Below, piece by piece: positions 43,799 to 53,778 of a DNA stretch of 64,000 nt; position 1 is the stretch's first letter, and each line of letters begins with the position of its first letter. Below the pieces are notes generated by a model. The model saw nothing but the letters and a program-made list of their open reading frames with translations. It did not search any database and was not told the origin of the DNA. Source of the stretch: Xanthomonas hortorum. GTDB lineage: Bacteria > Pseudomonadota > Gammaproteobacteria > Xanthomonadales > Xanthomonadaceae. The translations under genes and the position numbers were made by a program. The stretch is taken from positions 2,739,001 through 2,803,000 of the forward strand of contig NZ_CP101417.1 in assembly GCF_024339125.1 (NCBI RefSeq). Reading direction: 5' to 3'.

Positions 43799-46700
43799 AT
43801 GGACAGCCAGCAATCAGGGATGAAGTGGTCGGGCACGCGGCGCATGTTGCTGTGGGTGGTGCTGCTGACCGTGGCGATCGGCGGGGTGGCGTGCAAGCGC
43901 AACGAAAGCGGCCAATTGCCCGCCGCCAGCGGCGAGGCGATCAAGGCCGACAAGCAGGCGATTACCGGCTTTGCGCTGGCACGTGCCTATCCCGACCAGA
44001 CCAGCGACGGCTTGTCGCTGGCGCTGGAATTCTCGCGGCCGCTGGTCGGCACGCAGGATTTCGATGCGCTGGTGCGCTTCGAGGAAAAGGTCGGCACCGG
44101 CGACAGCAGCTGGTCGCTGTCCGACGACGGCAAGACGCTGCGCTACCCGTACGTGGAAGCGGCCAAGGACTACACCGTACTGGTCGATGCCAACCTGCTG
44201 GCCGCCGATGGCAGCCGCCTGGGCAAGCCGCTCAAGCAGAAGGTCTATACCGGCGAGCTGAAGCCTGTTGCCGGGTTCGCTTCGCAAGGCAGCGTACTGC
44301 CTGCGCGCGAGAGCCGTGGTCTGCCGGTGGTGTCAGTCAACGTGCCTGAGGTGGACGTTGAATTTTTGCGCGTGCGCGAGAAATCGCTGCCGGCGTTCTT
44401 TCAGCAGTTTCAGCGCGGCGGTCGTCGCGGCAGCTGGGAGCTGGAGAGCGACTACAGCGACAAGGAGCCGTTGTCCAAGCTGGCCGACCCGGTCTACGTC
44501 AATCGTTTCATTCTTGGCGGCAAGCAGAACGAGCGTGTGCTGACCTACCTGCCCACGCAGGACATCAAAGAACTGCAGGAGCCGGGCCTGTACTTCGCGG
44601 TGATGAAGCGCGCCGGCAGTTTCGACAATGGTTTCGACACCGCGTTCTTCACCGTCAGCGACATCGGCCTGCATACGCGCGCCTACAAGGACAAGCTGTT
44701 CGTGCACACCGCCTCGCTGCAGAGCGGTGAGCCGATCAAGAATGTGGAACTGCGCGTCCTAGATGCCAAGGGCGAACTGTTCCTCAAGGGCGCCACCGAC
44801 GGTAACGGCAATGCGTTGCTCAACTACACGCTCGATGCCGGCCACGTGCTGACGGCGCGCAGCAAGACCGATATCTCGGTGCTGCCGTTCAACCAGCCGG
44901 CGCTGGATCTGAGCGAATTTGCGGTGGCCGGGCGGCAGAGTGCCTGGTTCGATGTGTTCGCCTGGGCCGGCCGCGACCTGTATCGCCCCGGCGAGACCAT
45001 GCGCGTGTCGGCGATCCTGCGCGATAACGACGGCAAGCCGACCAAGCCGCAGCCAGTGTTCCTGCGCCTCAAGCAGCCGGACGGCAAGACCTTCCGCGAG
45101 ACCAAGCTGCAGCCCGGCGAGCAGGGCTATTTCGAGTTCACCCAGCAGATTCCCGCCGATGCGCCGACCGGGCGCTGGCAGGTGGAATTCCGCACCGATC
45201 CGGCCAGCAAGGACGCCGTGCAGGGCATGACCGTGCGCGTGGAAGAGTTCTTGCCCGAGCGCATGAAGCTGGATCTGGATGCCGCGCAAAAGACCTTGAG
45301 TGCCGGCCAGCCGTTCAGGCTGGTCGCCAATGCCGCGTACCTGTATGGCGCGCCGGCCGATGGCAACCGCTTCACCGCCAAGCTCGCGGTCAGCGTCGAA
45401 CAGCATCCGCTGGAGTCGTTGCCGGGCTGGTTCTTCGGTGACCCCACCTTGGAGCTGCCGCGCGAAGCCAAGGACGTGATCGATACCGAGTTCGGCAGCG
45501 ACGGCGTCTTGCGCGAAGACATCGCGCTGCCCGCCGAAGCCAAGCCGGTCAGCACAATCGCCGCGGTGGTGTCCGGCAGCGTGTACGAGACCGGCGGGCG
45601 CACCGTCACCCGCACCGTCAAGCGCGTGTTGTGGCCGGCCAAGGCGCTGGTTGGCGTACGCCCCTTGTTTGACGACAAGGACGGCACCGATGCGAATGGC
45701 ACTGCGCGCTTCGAAATCACCCGCGTGGATGCCGATGGCAAACCGCAACCGGCCAAGGGCCTGAAGGCCACGCTGGTGCGCGAGCTGCGCGACTACCACT
45801 GGAACTACACCGACGACCATTGGGATTACGACTTCACCCGCCGCTTCGAGAACAAGGACACGCGCACGCTCGACATCGGCAGCGGCAATGCCAAGCTCGA
45901 TGTCCCGGTGGAGTGGGGCGAGTACCGCCTGGACGTGTTCGACCCGGTCACCGGCCTGACCACGCGCTACCCGTTCCGCGCCGGCTGGAGCTGGAACGAC
46001 GAAAACCGCGGCCTGGATGCGCGCCCGGACAAGGTCAAGCTGGCGCTGGACAAGACCGGCTACCGCGCCGGCGATACGCTCAAGGTGACGCTGACCCCGC
46101 CGCATGCCGGCAAGGGCGTGCTGTTGGTGGAAAGCGACAAGCTGCTGTACGTGCGGGACATCGACGTCAAGCCGGGCAGCACCTTCGAAATCCCGGTGAC
46201 GGAAGGCTGGGAGCGCCACGATGTGTACGTCACCGCGTTGGTATTCCGCGGTGGTAGTGCGCCGAGCAAGATCACCCCGGCGCGCGCGGTGGGTGTGGCA
46301 TTTGTGCCGATGGATCGCAAGACACGGCGTGTGGCGGTGGGCTTGGCTGCGCCTAAGCAGATGCGCCCCGAGCAGGCGTTGCCGGTGACGGTGAGCGTGC
46401 CGGAGTTGGCCGGCAAGGCTGCGCACGTGACCATCTCTGCAGTGGACGTGGGCATCCTCAACATCACCCGCTTCCCGGTGCCCGATGCCAACGCGCAGTT
46501 CTTCGCGCAGCGCCGGTTGGGCACCGATTCTTACGATATCTATGGGCGGGTGATCGAAAGTTTCGAAGGCGCCAGCGGCAAGCTCAAGTTCGGCGGCGAC
46601 ATGGCCCTGGAAGCCTTGCCGCAAGCCAAGCGCCCGACCGCGCGCGTGCAGACCGTGGACCTGTTTTCCGGCTCGGTAAAACTCGATGCCAAGGGCAATG

Positions 46701-48721
46701 CGCGCGTGCAACTGCCGGTACCGGATTTCAACGGCACGCTGCGCGTCTCGGCGTTGGTGTATTCGGACACGCGTTACGGTAATCACGATATGGAAACCGT
46801 AGTGCGTGCGCCGATCCTGGCCGAGGCCAGCATGCCGCGCGTGATGGCGCCGGGCGACCGCAGCACGGTGACGCTGGATGTGCAGAACTTCACCGGCAAG
46901 CCGGGCGAGTTCAATGTGCGCGTAGAGGGTGTTGGCCCACTGGCCATTGCCGAGGCGTCGCGCAGCGTCAAGCTCGGTGTGGATGCCAAGCAGACACTGA
47001 GCTTCCCGTTGAGCGCTACCGAAGGCTATAGCGTGGCCAAGGTGCGCGTGCGTGTGGACGGCAATGGCTTCAAGGCCGACCGCAGCTACGACCTGCCGGT
47101 GCGTGCCGGTTGGCCGCAGGTGTTGCGTGCGCAGACGCGCGTGCTCGATCCGCTGGCGCCGATCACCCTGGACAGCGGCTTTGCCGATGGCCTGATGGCC
47201 GGCTCGGTCACTGCGCGCATGGTGGTCAGCCCGTTGCCGCCGATTCCGTTCGCCAGCGCCTTGCAAGGGGCGTTGGAGTATCCGTACGGCTGCGCCGAGC
47301 AGACCACCAGCAAGGGCTATGCGGCGCTGCTGCTCGACGATGCCACTGCCAAGGCGCTCGGCACCAAGGGGCTGGATGCGGCCACGCGCCGCGAGCGCAT
47401 GGAAGGCGCGTTCGGTCGCCTGGCCTCGATGCAGATCGCCAGCGGGCATTTTTCGATGTGGGGCGACGACGGCTACGTCAATCCGGGCCTGACGCCTTAC
47501 ATCGCCGAGTTCCTGCTCGACGCCAAGGACGCCGGATTTGCAGTGCCCGACAACGTGCTGCAGAAAGCGCTCAATCGGCTCAGCGAAGATCTGCTGTCCG
47601 GTGGCAATGAGTTCTACGGGCAGGATCGCCGCGATAGCCTGAAGTTCGCCAATCAGGCCTGGTCGGGGTACGTGCTGGCACGCGTCAACCGCGCCCCACT
47701 CGGCACGCTGCGCGCGCTGTACGACAACCAGCGCGACAAGGCACTGACCGGTTTGTCGCTGGTGCATCTGGGTGCGGCGTTGTCGCTGCAGGGCGATACC
47801 AAGCGCGGCGAGGCGGCGATCAAGGCAGGGTTCGCCAAAGACAGCAGCGAGCGTCCGCTATACTTCGCCGATTACGGCAGTGCGATCCGCGACGATGCGT
47901 TGATGATGGCGCTGCTGCACGAGCGTGGCTTGTCCAAGCCCGAGTACGACACCCGTGCGGTTGCGTTGGGTCGCGCGCTGGATGCACGTCGCGCCACCGG
48001 CTGGCTGTGGCTGAGCACGCAGGAGCAGGTGGCGCTTGCGCGCTTGGGCAAGGCCTTGATGGTCGGGCAGGGCAAGCAGGTCTCCGGCACGCTGACAGTG
48101 GGCGGCGAGGTGCAGGAGATTGCGCCGGCCCGTTTGTTCGGGCGTAGTTTCGATAGCGCCGCCTTGGCGCGCGGTGTGCAGTTCGCACCGCAGGGCGAAG
48201 CACCGATGTATGCCAGCCTGGAAGTGGCCGGCATTCCGCGCAGCGCACCGGAGCCGGACACGCGCAACCTCAGCGTGGAGCGCAGCTGGTACACCACCGA
48301 CGGCAAACCGTGGACGCCGCGTCCGCTGAAAGAAGGCGAAGCGTTGATCGTGCGGGTGGTCATCACCGCCAACAGCAGCATGCCGGACGCGTTGCTCACC
48401 GACCTGTTGCCGGCCGGCCTGGAAATCGAGAACTTCAATCTCGGCGATGCCAAACAGTGGGCCGATGTGGTGGTAGATGGCATCGGCATCAGCGAGCGTT
48501 CCAGCGCCGCCGACGTCAAACACGAAGAGTTCCGCGACGACCGTTATGTGGCTGCGCTGTCGCTGTCCTCGGGCAGCAAGGCGCAGCTGTATTACCTGGT
48601 GCGTGCGGTCACGCCGGGCACCTACACGGTGCCGCCATCGTTGGTGGAAGACATGTACCGCCCGGAGTTGCGCGGTGTGGGGCGCAGTACGCCGGCAACG
48701 ATGACGGTGGTGCAGCCGTAG
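43799..48721 (+). CDS. yfhM: Bacterial alpha-2-macroglobulin (MG2 family), likely inner-membrane lipoprotein or anchored
   Basis: 1640 residues, the usual size for YfhM/ECAM-type proteins. N-terminal hydrophobic segment (MLLWVVLLTVAIGGVAC; weak lipobox at Cys32), MG domains, then the thioester motif YPYGCAEQTTS with Cys at about 1165 intact, an alpha/alpha barrel and C-terminal DLLPAGLEIENFNLGDA. The thioester and bait region trap attacking proteases in the periplasm. In E. coli and others yfhM is next to pbpC, which repairs peptidoglycan; here pbpC lies 12.8 kb away on the same strand. Confidence 0.93.
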   Translation: MDSQQSGMKWSGTRRMLLWVVLLTVAIGGVACKRNESGQLPAASGEAIKADKQAITGFALARAYPDQTSDGLSLALEFSRPLVGTQDFDALVRFEEKVGTGDSSWSLSDDGKTLRYPYVEAAKDYTVLVDANLLAADGSRLGKPLKQKVYTGELKPVAGFASQGSVLPARESRGLPVVSVNVPEVDVEFLRVREKSLPAFFQQFQRGGRRGSWELESDYSDKEPLSKLADPVYVNRFILGGKQNERVLTYLPTQDIKELQEPGLYFAVMKRAGSFDNGFDTAFFTVSDIGLHTRAYKDKLFVHTASLQSGEPIKNVELRVLDAKGELFLKGATDGNGNALLNYTLDAGHVLTARSKTDISVLPFNQPALDLSEFAVAGRQSAWFDVFAWAGRDLYRPGETMRVSAILRDNDGKPTKPQPVFLRLKQPDGKTFRETKLQPGEQGYFEFTQQIPADAPTGRWQVEFRTDPASKDAVQGMTVRVEEFLPERMKLDLDAAQKTLSAGQPFRLVANAAYLYGAPADGNRFTAKLAVSVEQHPLESLPGWFFGDPTLELPREAKDVIDTEFGSDGVLREDIALPAEAKPVSTIAAVVSGSVYETGGRTVTRTVKRVLWPAKALVGVRPLFDDKDGTDANGTARFEITRVDADGKPQPAKGLKATLVRELRDYHWNYTDDHWDYDFTRRFENKDTRTLDIGSGNAKLDVPVEWGEYRLDVFDPVTGLTTRYPFRAGWSWNDENRGLDARPDKVKLALDKTGYRAGDTLKVTLTPPHAGKGVLLVESDKLLYVRDIDVKPGSTFEIPVTEGWERHDVYVTALVFRGGSAPSKITPARAVGVAFVPMDRKTRRVAVGLAAPKQMRPEQALPVTVSVPELAGKAAHVTISAVDVGILNITRFPVPDANAQFFAQRRLGTDSYDIYGRVIESFEGASGKLKFGGDMALEALPQAKRPTARVQTVDLFSGSVKLDAKGNARVQLPVPDFNGTLRVSALVYSDTRYGNHDMETVVRAPILAEASMPRVMAPGDRSTVTLDVQNFTGKPGEFNVRVEGVGPLAIAEASRSVKLGVDAKQTLSFPLSATEGYSVAKVRVRVDGNGFKADRSYDLPVRAGWPQVLRAQTRVLDPLAPITLDSGFADGLMAGSVTARMVVSPLPPIPFASALQGALEYPYGCAEQTTSKGYAALLLDDATAKALGTKGLDAATRRERMEGAFGRLASMQIASGHFSMWGDDGYVNPGLTPYIAEFLLDAKDAGFAVPDNVLQKALNRLSEDLLSGGNEFYGQDRRDSLKFANQAWSGYVLARVNRAPLGTLRALYDNQRDKALTGLSLVHLGAALSLQGDTKRGEAAIKAGFAKDSSERPLYFADYGSAIRDDALMMALLHERGLSKPEYDTRAVALGRALDARRATGWLWLSTQEQVALARLGKALMVGQGKQVSGTLTVGGEVQEIAPARLFGRSFDSAALARGVQFAPQGEAPMYASLEVAGIPRSAPEPDTRNLSVERSWYTTDGKPWTPRPLKEGEALIVRVVITANSSMPDALLTDLLPAGLEIENFNLGDAKQWADVVVDGIGISERSSAADVKHEEFRDDRYVAALSLSSGSKAQLYYLVRAVTPGTYTVPPSLVEDMYRPELRGVGRSTPATMTVVQP

Positions 48722-48730
48722 GAGATCAAT

Positions 48731-48798
48731 GTAGGAGCGCGCTCGCGCGCGATGAGGCTTTCCCGGTAATGCCCCATCGCGCGCAAGCGCGCTCCTAC
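48731..48798. repeat. REP pair (BIME) left of the RAYT gene
   Basis: GTAGGAGCGCGCTCGCGCGCGAT (in two parts; 48731-48753) and its inverse ATCGCGCGC...GCTCCTAC (48776-48798) flank a 22-bp spacer. Each is a 23-bp REP. Confidence 0.93.
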
Positions 48799-48874
48799 GT
48801 TTCGGGAGTTTTCTCACCGACCCGAGCGTCCGACTCCGATGCAAGCGTTTGCATGGGTGGGCCAGAATGTATCG

Positions 48875-49342
48875 ATGCTCAGCTCTATTTCACCAGGACA
48901 TCGTGCGCTACGTCGTGGCCGGCGCTCGCTTGCAAATTGCTGCTATCTACTCACCGTCACAACCTGCCAGCGGCGACGTGTGTTCGACGATTTTCAGCTG
49001 GCCGCGTCGGCGTGCCGCGCATTCATCGCCGCGCTGCCGGAAGATGCCACGTTACTTACTTGGGTACTGATGCCGGACCATGTCCATTGGCTGGTGGAGT
49101 TGGGAGATGTGACGCCACTGGCGCGAACGGTGTCATGCATGAAGGCAGCCAGCACGCGTGCGGTCAACAGGCAACGCGGGATGCGCGAGGCGGTTTGGGC
49201 GCGTGCCTACCACGACCGTGCCTTGCGCAAGGAAGACGATCTGCGCAGCGTGGCTCGCTACCTTATCGCCAATCCGCTACGCGCCGGACTGGTTGAAAGG
49301 ATCGGCAAATATCCATTCTGGGATGCAATCTGGCTGCCGTAG
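48875..49342 (+). CDS. REP-associated tyrosine transposase (RAYT, Y1/IS200-like)
   Basis: 155 residues from ATG 48875 (upstream ATG 48839 would add 12 residues without family support). Conserved RAYT motifs: SPGHRALRRGRRSL start, HUH-type HVH in MPDHVHWLVEL (His69 and His71), AYHDRALRKEDDLRSV and the catalytic Tyr129 in ARYLIANPLRAGLV. It acts on the REP sequences that flank it and its stop codon TAG lies within the right-hand REP (49339-49361). Active-site residues look intact. Confidence 0.92.
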   Translation: MLSSISPGHRALRRGRRSLANCCYLLTVTTCQRRRVFDDFQLAASACRAFIAALPEDATLLTWVLMPDHVHWLVELGDVTPLARTVSCMKAASTRAVNRQRGMREAVWARAYHDRALRKEDDLRSVARYLIANPLRAGLVERIGKYPFWDAIWLP

Positions 49343-49405
49343 GAGCGCGCTTGCGCGCGATTGGCATCACTGGGAAAGCCTCATCGCGCGCAAGCGCGCT
49401 CCTAC
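49339..49405. repeat. REP pair (BIME) right of the RAYT gene
   Basis: GTAGGAGCGCGCTTGCGCGCGAT (49339-49361; 23 bp given as parts) and inverse copy (49383-49405) around a 21-bp spacer. The whole BIME is an inverted copy of the left BIME: its reverse complement reads GATGAGGCTTTCCCAGTGATGCC, like the left spacer. Confidence 0.93.
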
Positions 49406-49556
49406 GCCAGCAAAACCGCTGCTTCGCATATGGAGACATCATTGCGCAGTGTCTTTTCAGTGCGATGCAAGCGACACGCAAGGGTCATTTTTACTAGCTA
49501 CGGTGGCGTGCTTTCTCACAGGCGCGGCGTCCTTGCTGCGCGACTTACGGGATTCC

Positions 49557-52500
49557 ATGCAGCGCTCCGATTCGTACCGTTTGCACTTGTCCGTTCTCGC
49601 CGTGGCCATTGCGGCATGTTCGCCAGCTTCGCAGGCATGCGCCAACGAGCGTGCAGCCATGCCGGCCGATGCCTCGGTTCAAACGTCTTCTGCGGCTATG
49701 GCCACGATCGCGAGCGCATCAGCGAGTGTAGTTGCACCTACACCTACACCGAGAGATACAGCTACGGCTAATACTGACGAGGCAACCACGTCCGATGCTG
49801 AAGTTGCAACGGCAAAGCAACGTTCTCCATCGTCGCTGGATGCATCTACAGATTCCGTAGATCCTGCTGCATCGCCTTCATCGCCTTCATCGGCAACATC
49901 GGCAACATCGGCACAAGGCGAAGTAACCAACGCCGACGCACCTCCCAACAGCAAACCCGGCGTGCAAACCCTCGACGCCATGCAGGTCACCGGCGTGCGT
50001 CGTGCCAATGCCGCCGCGGTGGAAAGCAAGCGCGCAGCGACCAATATCACCGATGTGATCAGTGCCACCGATGTGCGCGCACTGCCCGACAGCACCATCG
50101 TCGAAGCGCTGCGCCGTGTGCCTGGTTTGTCAGTGTTGCCGGCGACCGACAACGAGCACCCGCGCGACGAAGCGGCCACGCCGGTCTTGCGCGGCCTGGG
50201 CCCGTCGTACAACAACGTCACCATCGATGGCTTGACCATCGCCTCGCCCGGCACGCCGAACGGCACGCTCGGCTCGATCACCCGTGGCGTGCGGTTGGAT
50301 CTGCTGCCGGCCTCGATGGTCAGCGAGCTGCAGGTGGTCAAGACGTTTACGCCGGATCTGGATCCCAATGCCACCGGCGGCGCGATCAACCTCAAGACGC
50401 GCAGCGCGTTCGAAAACGGCGGTAAGCCCTTTTTCAGCGCTGAAGCGGCGCTCGGCCACGCCAACGATGTCGGCAAGCCGCGCGATCAGGACGACCCGGG
50501 CTATCGCTTGAATGCGACCGGCAGCCGCACCTTCGGTAGCGAGCAGCAATACGGCTTCACGCTGTCGGCCAACTACCAGACGCTGAGCAGCTACACCGAA
50601 ACCCATATGACCACCGACACGGTGCACTACGGGTTCTACGACAACAACGGCGTGCTGCAGACGGGCGCCAATCTCGGCAATGGCTGGGCGGTGCCGCAGC
50701 AGGACAAGTATTGGTACGTGCAGAATCAGCGCGACCGTTACGGCGTGACCGGCAAGTTCGAGGTGCATCCCAGTGCTGCGCTGGAAGCCTATGCAACGGC
50801 CGGCTACTACTATTTCAAGGACAACATGCAGCGCAACGAGGTCCTTATCGACCCGCGCAACCGTGGCCAGGTGTTCAATCAGACCGCCACCTCCGGCAGC
50901 TATCCCGGTGGCGATATCGAGGTGGGCTATTCCAACCAGATCGTCACCACGCGCACCAAGGTGGCGCAGTTGGGCACGATCTGGCGGCCCACCGATCGGC
51001 AGCAGTTTTCTGCACGCGGTGCGTGGTCGGATGCGACCTACGACGAGCCGATCCGCATGATCAAGTACGCCACCGGCATCACCCGCGCCGCGCCGGTGCC
51101 GGTGGGCCAGACCGGCAGTGGCGTGACCATCAATGCCACGCCCAACTACGCGTTCAACTACGACACCTCCGGCTTCGATCAACGCTTCGGAGTATCGCCG
51201 CAGGCCTACAACAACCTGGACAATTACAGCCTGTCGTACTGGCGCCCGGACTATAAGCGCACCGCGGCCGATCGCATCCTCACCGGCCGGCTCGATTACG
51301 GCTTCAATCAGGGCGAAAGCGATCAAGGGATTGGTTTTGCGGCCGGCGTGTCGTACACCACCGACAAACCGTCTTACGACATTTATCGCGTCGAGTATCA
51401 GCCCAACACCAGCGCGCCGGCGTTCGGCCTGGCCGATGTGGCGGGCACTGGCAGGGCGCCGATGCGCTATGCCGGCCTGAACCTGATCACCATCGATTCG
51501 GACAAGGCCAACCGCGTGCTCGCTGCAACGCCGCTGAGCGCGTTCAACAGCACCGACCAGCAGGCTTTCAGCAATCAGGACAACTTCACCCATACCGAAA
51601 AAACCTTCGGCAGCTATGGCCTGGTCAGCTATCGCAGCGAGCGTTTCAACGTGCAGGGCGGCCTGCATTTCGACAGTACCAAGCTCAATACCGTCGGCCG
51701 CCAGCGGCAGCTGGACACCGCCACCAATCGCTATGTGTATGTCGATAATCCGACCAATGCGGACTACGACTATCTGCTGCCCTCGGCGATCATGACCTAC
51801 CACCTCACCGACGCACTCGACCTGCGCGCCGGTGCCAGCCGCACGCTCGGTCGCCCACCGTACGATGCGTATGCAGCACGCACCTCGATCGGCTTCGTCA
51901 ACACCGCCGACGCTGGCAATCCGAATGCGCAAGGCGTCACCGTCACCATCGGCAACCCGAACATCAAGCCGCGCGTGTCCAATAACCTGGATCTGTCGCT
52001 GGAATGGCGTTTGCCTGGCGATTTCGATGCGTTCGCCTCCACCGCAGTGTTCGACAAGCGCATCCAGGACGAGATCTTTACGCTCTCGCGCACCGACAGC
52101 TTCACCTTCGACGGCACCACCTACGCCAACGCGCTGATCAGCACGCCGGCCAACGCTGCAAAGGCGCGCATCTGCGGGGTGGAATTCAACGGCATCGTCA
52201 ATACCCTGGCGCCGATTGCGCCATGGCTGAGCGGTGTCGGCTTCAGTGCGAACTTCGCCGTGCTCGATGGCAGCCTGGATGTGCCGTACAGCGTCGGCAG
52301 CGGCAGCAACGTGGCCCAGCGCGAGCGCAAGCTCGACAACCTGGTTGGCCAGCCGGACTACACCGCCAATGCCACGCTGTTCTACAACACCGGCGGTCTG
52401 GAGTTACGCGCGGCCTACAACCGTCAGGGCAAGGCCTTGCGCGCCATCGTCAGCAATATCGATTGGCAGGATCTGTACTGGTCGCCGCGCTCGCAGCTGG

Positions 52501-52673
52501 ATTTCACTGCCACCTACGCGATCAGCAAACAGCTCAGCCTGATCGGTCAGGTCAGCAACCTCACCCACAGCCGCATCACCAGCGTGACCGGTCCCGGGCA
52601 GAACCTGCTCAAGGACAGTTACTCGGTGCCCACCACCTATTGGTTCGGTCTGCGTTTTACGCCGACGTTTTAA
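49557..52673 (+). CDS. TonB-dependent receptor, Xanthomonas/Caulobacter class
   Basis: 1038 residues from ATG 49557; the open frame continues upstream across the REP region and was trimmed there. Signal peptide (LSVLAVAIAACSPASQACA), then a long Ser/Thr/Ala/Pro/Asp-rich linker (about residues 30-135) with in-frame 9-bp repeats, then LDAMQVTGVRRA (TonB box region), plug with ADVRALPDSTIVEALRRVPGLSV (two parts) and TPVLRGLGPSYNNVTIDG, and a barrel ending LRFTPTF. The VRGLG...YNxVxIDG motif marks the TonB-Xanth-Caul class, often used for carbohydrates or phosphorus compounds. Next gene is a secreted GDPD, suggesting phosphodiester uptake. Confidence 0.9.
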   Translation: MQRSDSYRLHLSVLAVAIAACSPASQACANERAAMPADASVQTSSAAMATIASASASVVAPTPTPRDTATANTDEATTSDAEVATAKQRSPSSLDASTDSVDPAASPSSPSSATSATSAQGEVTNADAPPNSKPGVQTLDAMQVTGVRRANAAAVESKRAATNITDVISATDVRALPDSTIVEALRRVPGLSVLPATDNEHPRDEAATPVLRGLGPSYNNVTIDGLTIASPGTPNGTLGSITRGVRLDLLPASMVSELQVVKTFTPDLDPNATGGAINLKTRSAFENGGKPFFSAEAALGHANDVGKPRDQDDPGYRLNATGSRTFGSEQQYGFTLSANYQTLSSYTETHMTTDTVHYGFYDNNGVLQTGANLGNGWAVPQQDKYWYVQNQRDRYGVTGKFEVHPSAALEAYATAGYYYFKDNMQRNEVLIDPRNRGQVFNQTATSGSYPGGDIEVGYSNQIVTTRTKVAQLGTIWRPTDRQQFSARGAWSDATYDEPIRMIKYATGITRAAPVPVGQTGSGVTINATPNYAFNYDTSGFDQRFGVSPQAYNNLDNYSLSYWRPDYKRTAADRILTGRLDYGFNQGESDQGIGFAAGVSYTTDKPSYDIYRVEYQPNTSAPAFGLADVAGTGRAPMRYAGLNLITIDSDKANRVLAATPLSAFNSTDQQAFSNQDNFTHTEKTFGSYGLVSYRSERFNVQGGLHFDSTKLNTVGRQRQLDTATNRYVYVDNPTNADYDYLLPSAIMTYHLTDALDLRAGASRTLGRPPYDAYAARTSIGFVNTADAGNPNAQGVTVTIGNPNIKPRVSNNLDLSLEWRLPGDFDAFASTAVFDKRIQDEIFTLSRTDSFTFDGTTYANALISTPANAAKARICGVEFNGIVNTLAPIAPWLSGVGFSANFAVLDGSLDVPYSVGSGSNVAQRERKLDNLVGQPDYTANATLFYNTGGLELRAAYNRQGKALRAIVSNIDWQDLYWSPRSQLDFTATYAISKQLSLIGQVSNLTHSRITSVTGPGQNLLKDSYSVPTTYWFGLRFTPTF

Positions 52674-52830
52674 GCACGGCGAATGGCGCGTGGTGAGCGG
52701 TCGTCAGCTGGGCGCAGTCGATGCGTAGGAGTCGACGTATGCGAGTGGTAGATGCCGCACCGTGTGCTGGCTGCGCCCGCTCGACGGACGCGCAGTCGTT
52801 CTGTTAATCCCCTTCAAGCGGAGTTGTTCG

Positions 52831-53778
52831 ATGACATTACGTTCTGTTGCCGCCCTCGCGGCGATGCTGTGCGTGGCGCTCGCCACCACTGCAAGCGCAG
52901 CCCCCACCGGTGTGGCCGCGATCCAGGCCCGGCTGACCAATCCAAACGGCGGCATCTTGGTCGTTGCCCACCGCGGGTGCCACGCGCCGGCACCGGAGCA
53001 TGGTTTCAACGGCACCGCACCAGAAAACTCGCTGGCCGCGCTTGAGCGCTGCATCGCCATCGGCGCCGATGTGATGGAAACCGATGTGCGGCGTGCCGCC
53101 GACGGCACCCTGGTGATGCTGCACGACGCCACCGTGGACCGCACCACCGATGGCACCGGCAAACTGTCCGAGCTGACCTTGGCTGACCTGCAAAAGCTGC
53201 GCCTGCGCAGCGACGAAGGTGGCGCGCAGGCACCGCTGACCGATCAACGCGTGGTCACGCTCGATCAGATGCTGGCCAAGTCCAAGGGCCATATCCTGCT
53301 CAATCTGGACGTCAAGGATGCGATCTACGTGCAGGTGGTCGACGCGGTCGCACGCGCCGGCATGCAGCACCAGGTGATCGTCAAGGCCGAAGCCGGCATT
53401 GCCACACCGCCAATGGCGGCGATGCTGCCGTTCGACAAGGTGTATTTCTTCCCGATCCTGATCAACGCGCATGGCAATGCCGACCTGGCCGCGATCGCCA
53501 CCGCGCAAACGCGCAACGCGCGTCCGGCCGCGTTCGAGTTACCCAAGATGTCGGCAGCGCAGTTACCAGCATTGGTCGCCGTGAGCAAGGCGCACAACGT
53601 GCGACTGATGGTCAACTCGCTATGGGAAGGATTTATCGCCGGTTACGGCGGCGACGCCGATGCCGAGCGCGACCCGGACAAGGTGTGGGGCCGCCTGTAC
53701 CGCGATGGCGTATCGATCATCCAGACCGATGCGCCGGAAGCGCTGCTGCGCTATCGCGCGAGTTTGGAAAAGCGTTGA
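52831..53778 (+). CDS. Secreted glycerophosphodiester phosphodiesterase
   Basis: 315 residues from ATG 52831. Signal peptide SVAALAAMLCVALATTASA. GDPD-domain motifs: VVAHRGCHAP (catalytic His), APENSLAALERCI, MLHDATVDRTTDGTG, and LNLDVKD. Ends QTDAPEALLRY as in GlpQ/UgpQ. Periplasmic or secreted enzyme releasing glycerol-3-phosphate. Lies 157 bp after the TonB receptor on the same strand, likely working with it. Confidence 0.92.
   Translation: MTLRSVAALAAMLCVALATTASAAPTGVAAIQARLTNPNGGILVVAHRGCHAPAPEHGFNGTAPENSLAALERCIAIGADVMETDVRRAADGTLVMLHDATVDRTTDGTGKLSELTLADLQKLRLRSDEGGAQAPLTDQRVVTLDQMLAKSKGHILLNLDVKDAIYVQVVDAVARAGMQHQVIVKAEAGIATPPMAAMLPFDKVYFFPILINAHGNADLAAIATAQTRNARPAAFELPKMSAAQLPALVAVSKAHNVRLMVNSLWEGFIAGYGGDADAERDPDKVWGRLYRDGVSIIQTDAPEALLRYRASLEKR

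Noticed and set aside
47290-47300. Broken thioester in the alpha-2-macroglobulin gene
   Set aside because: On reading, GCAEQ is intact, so no defect.
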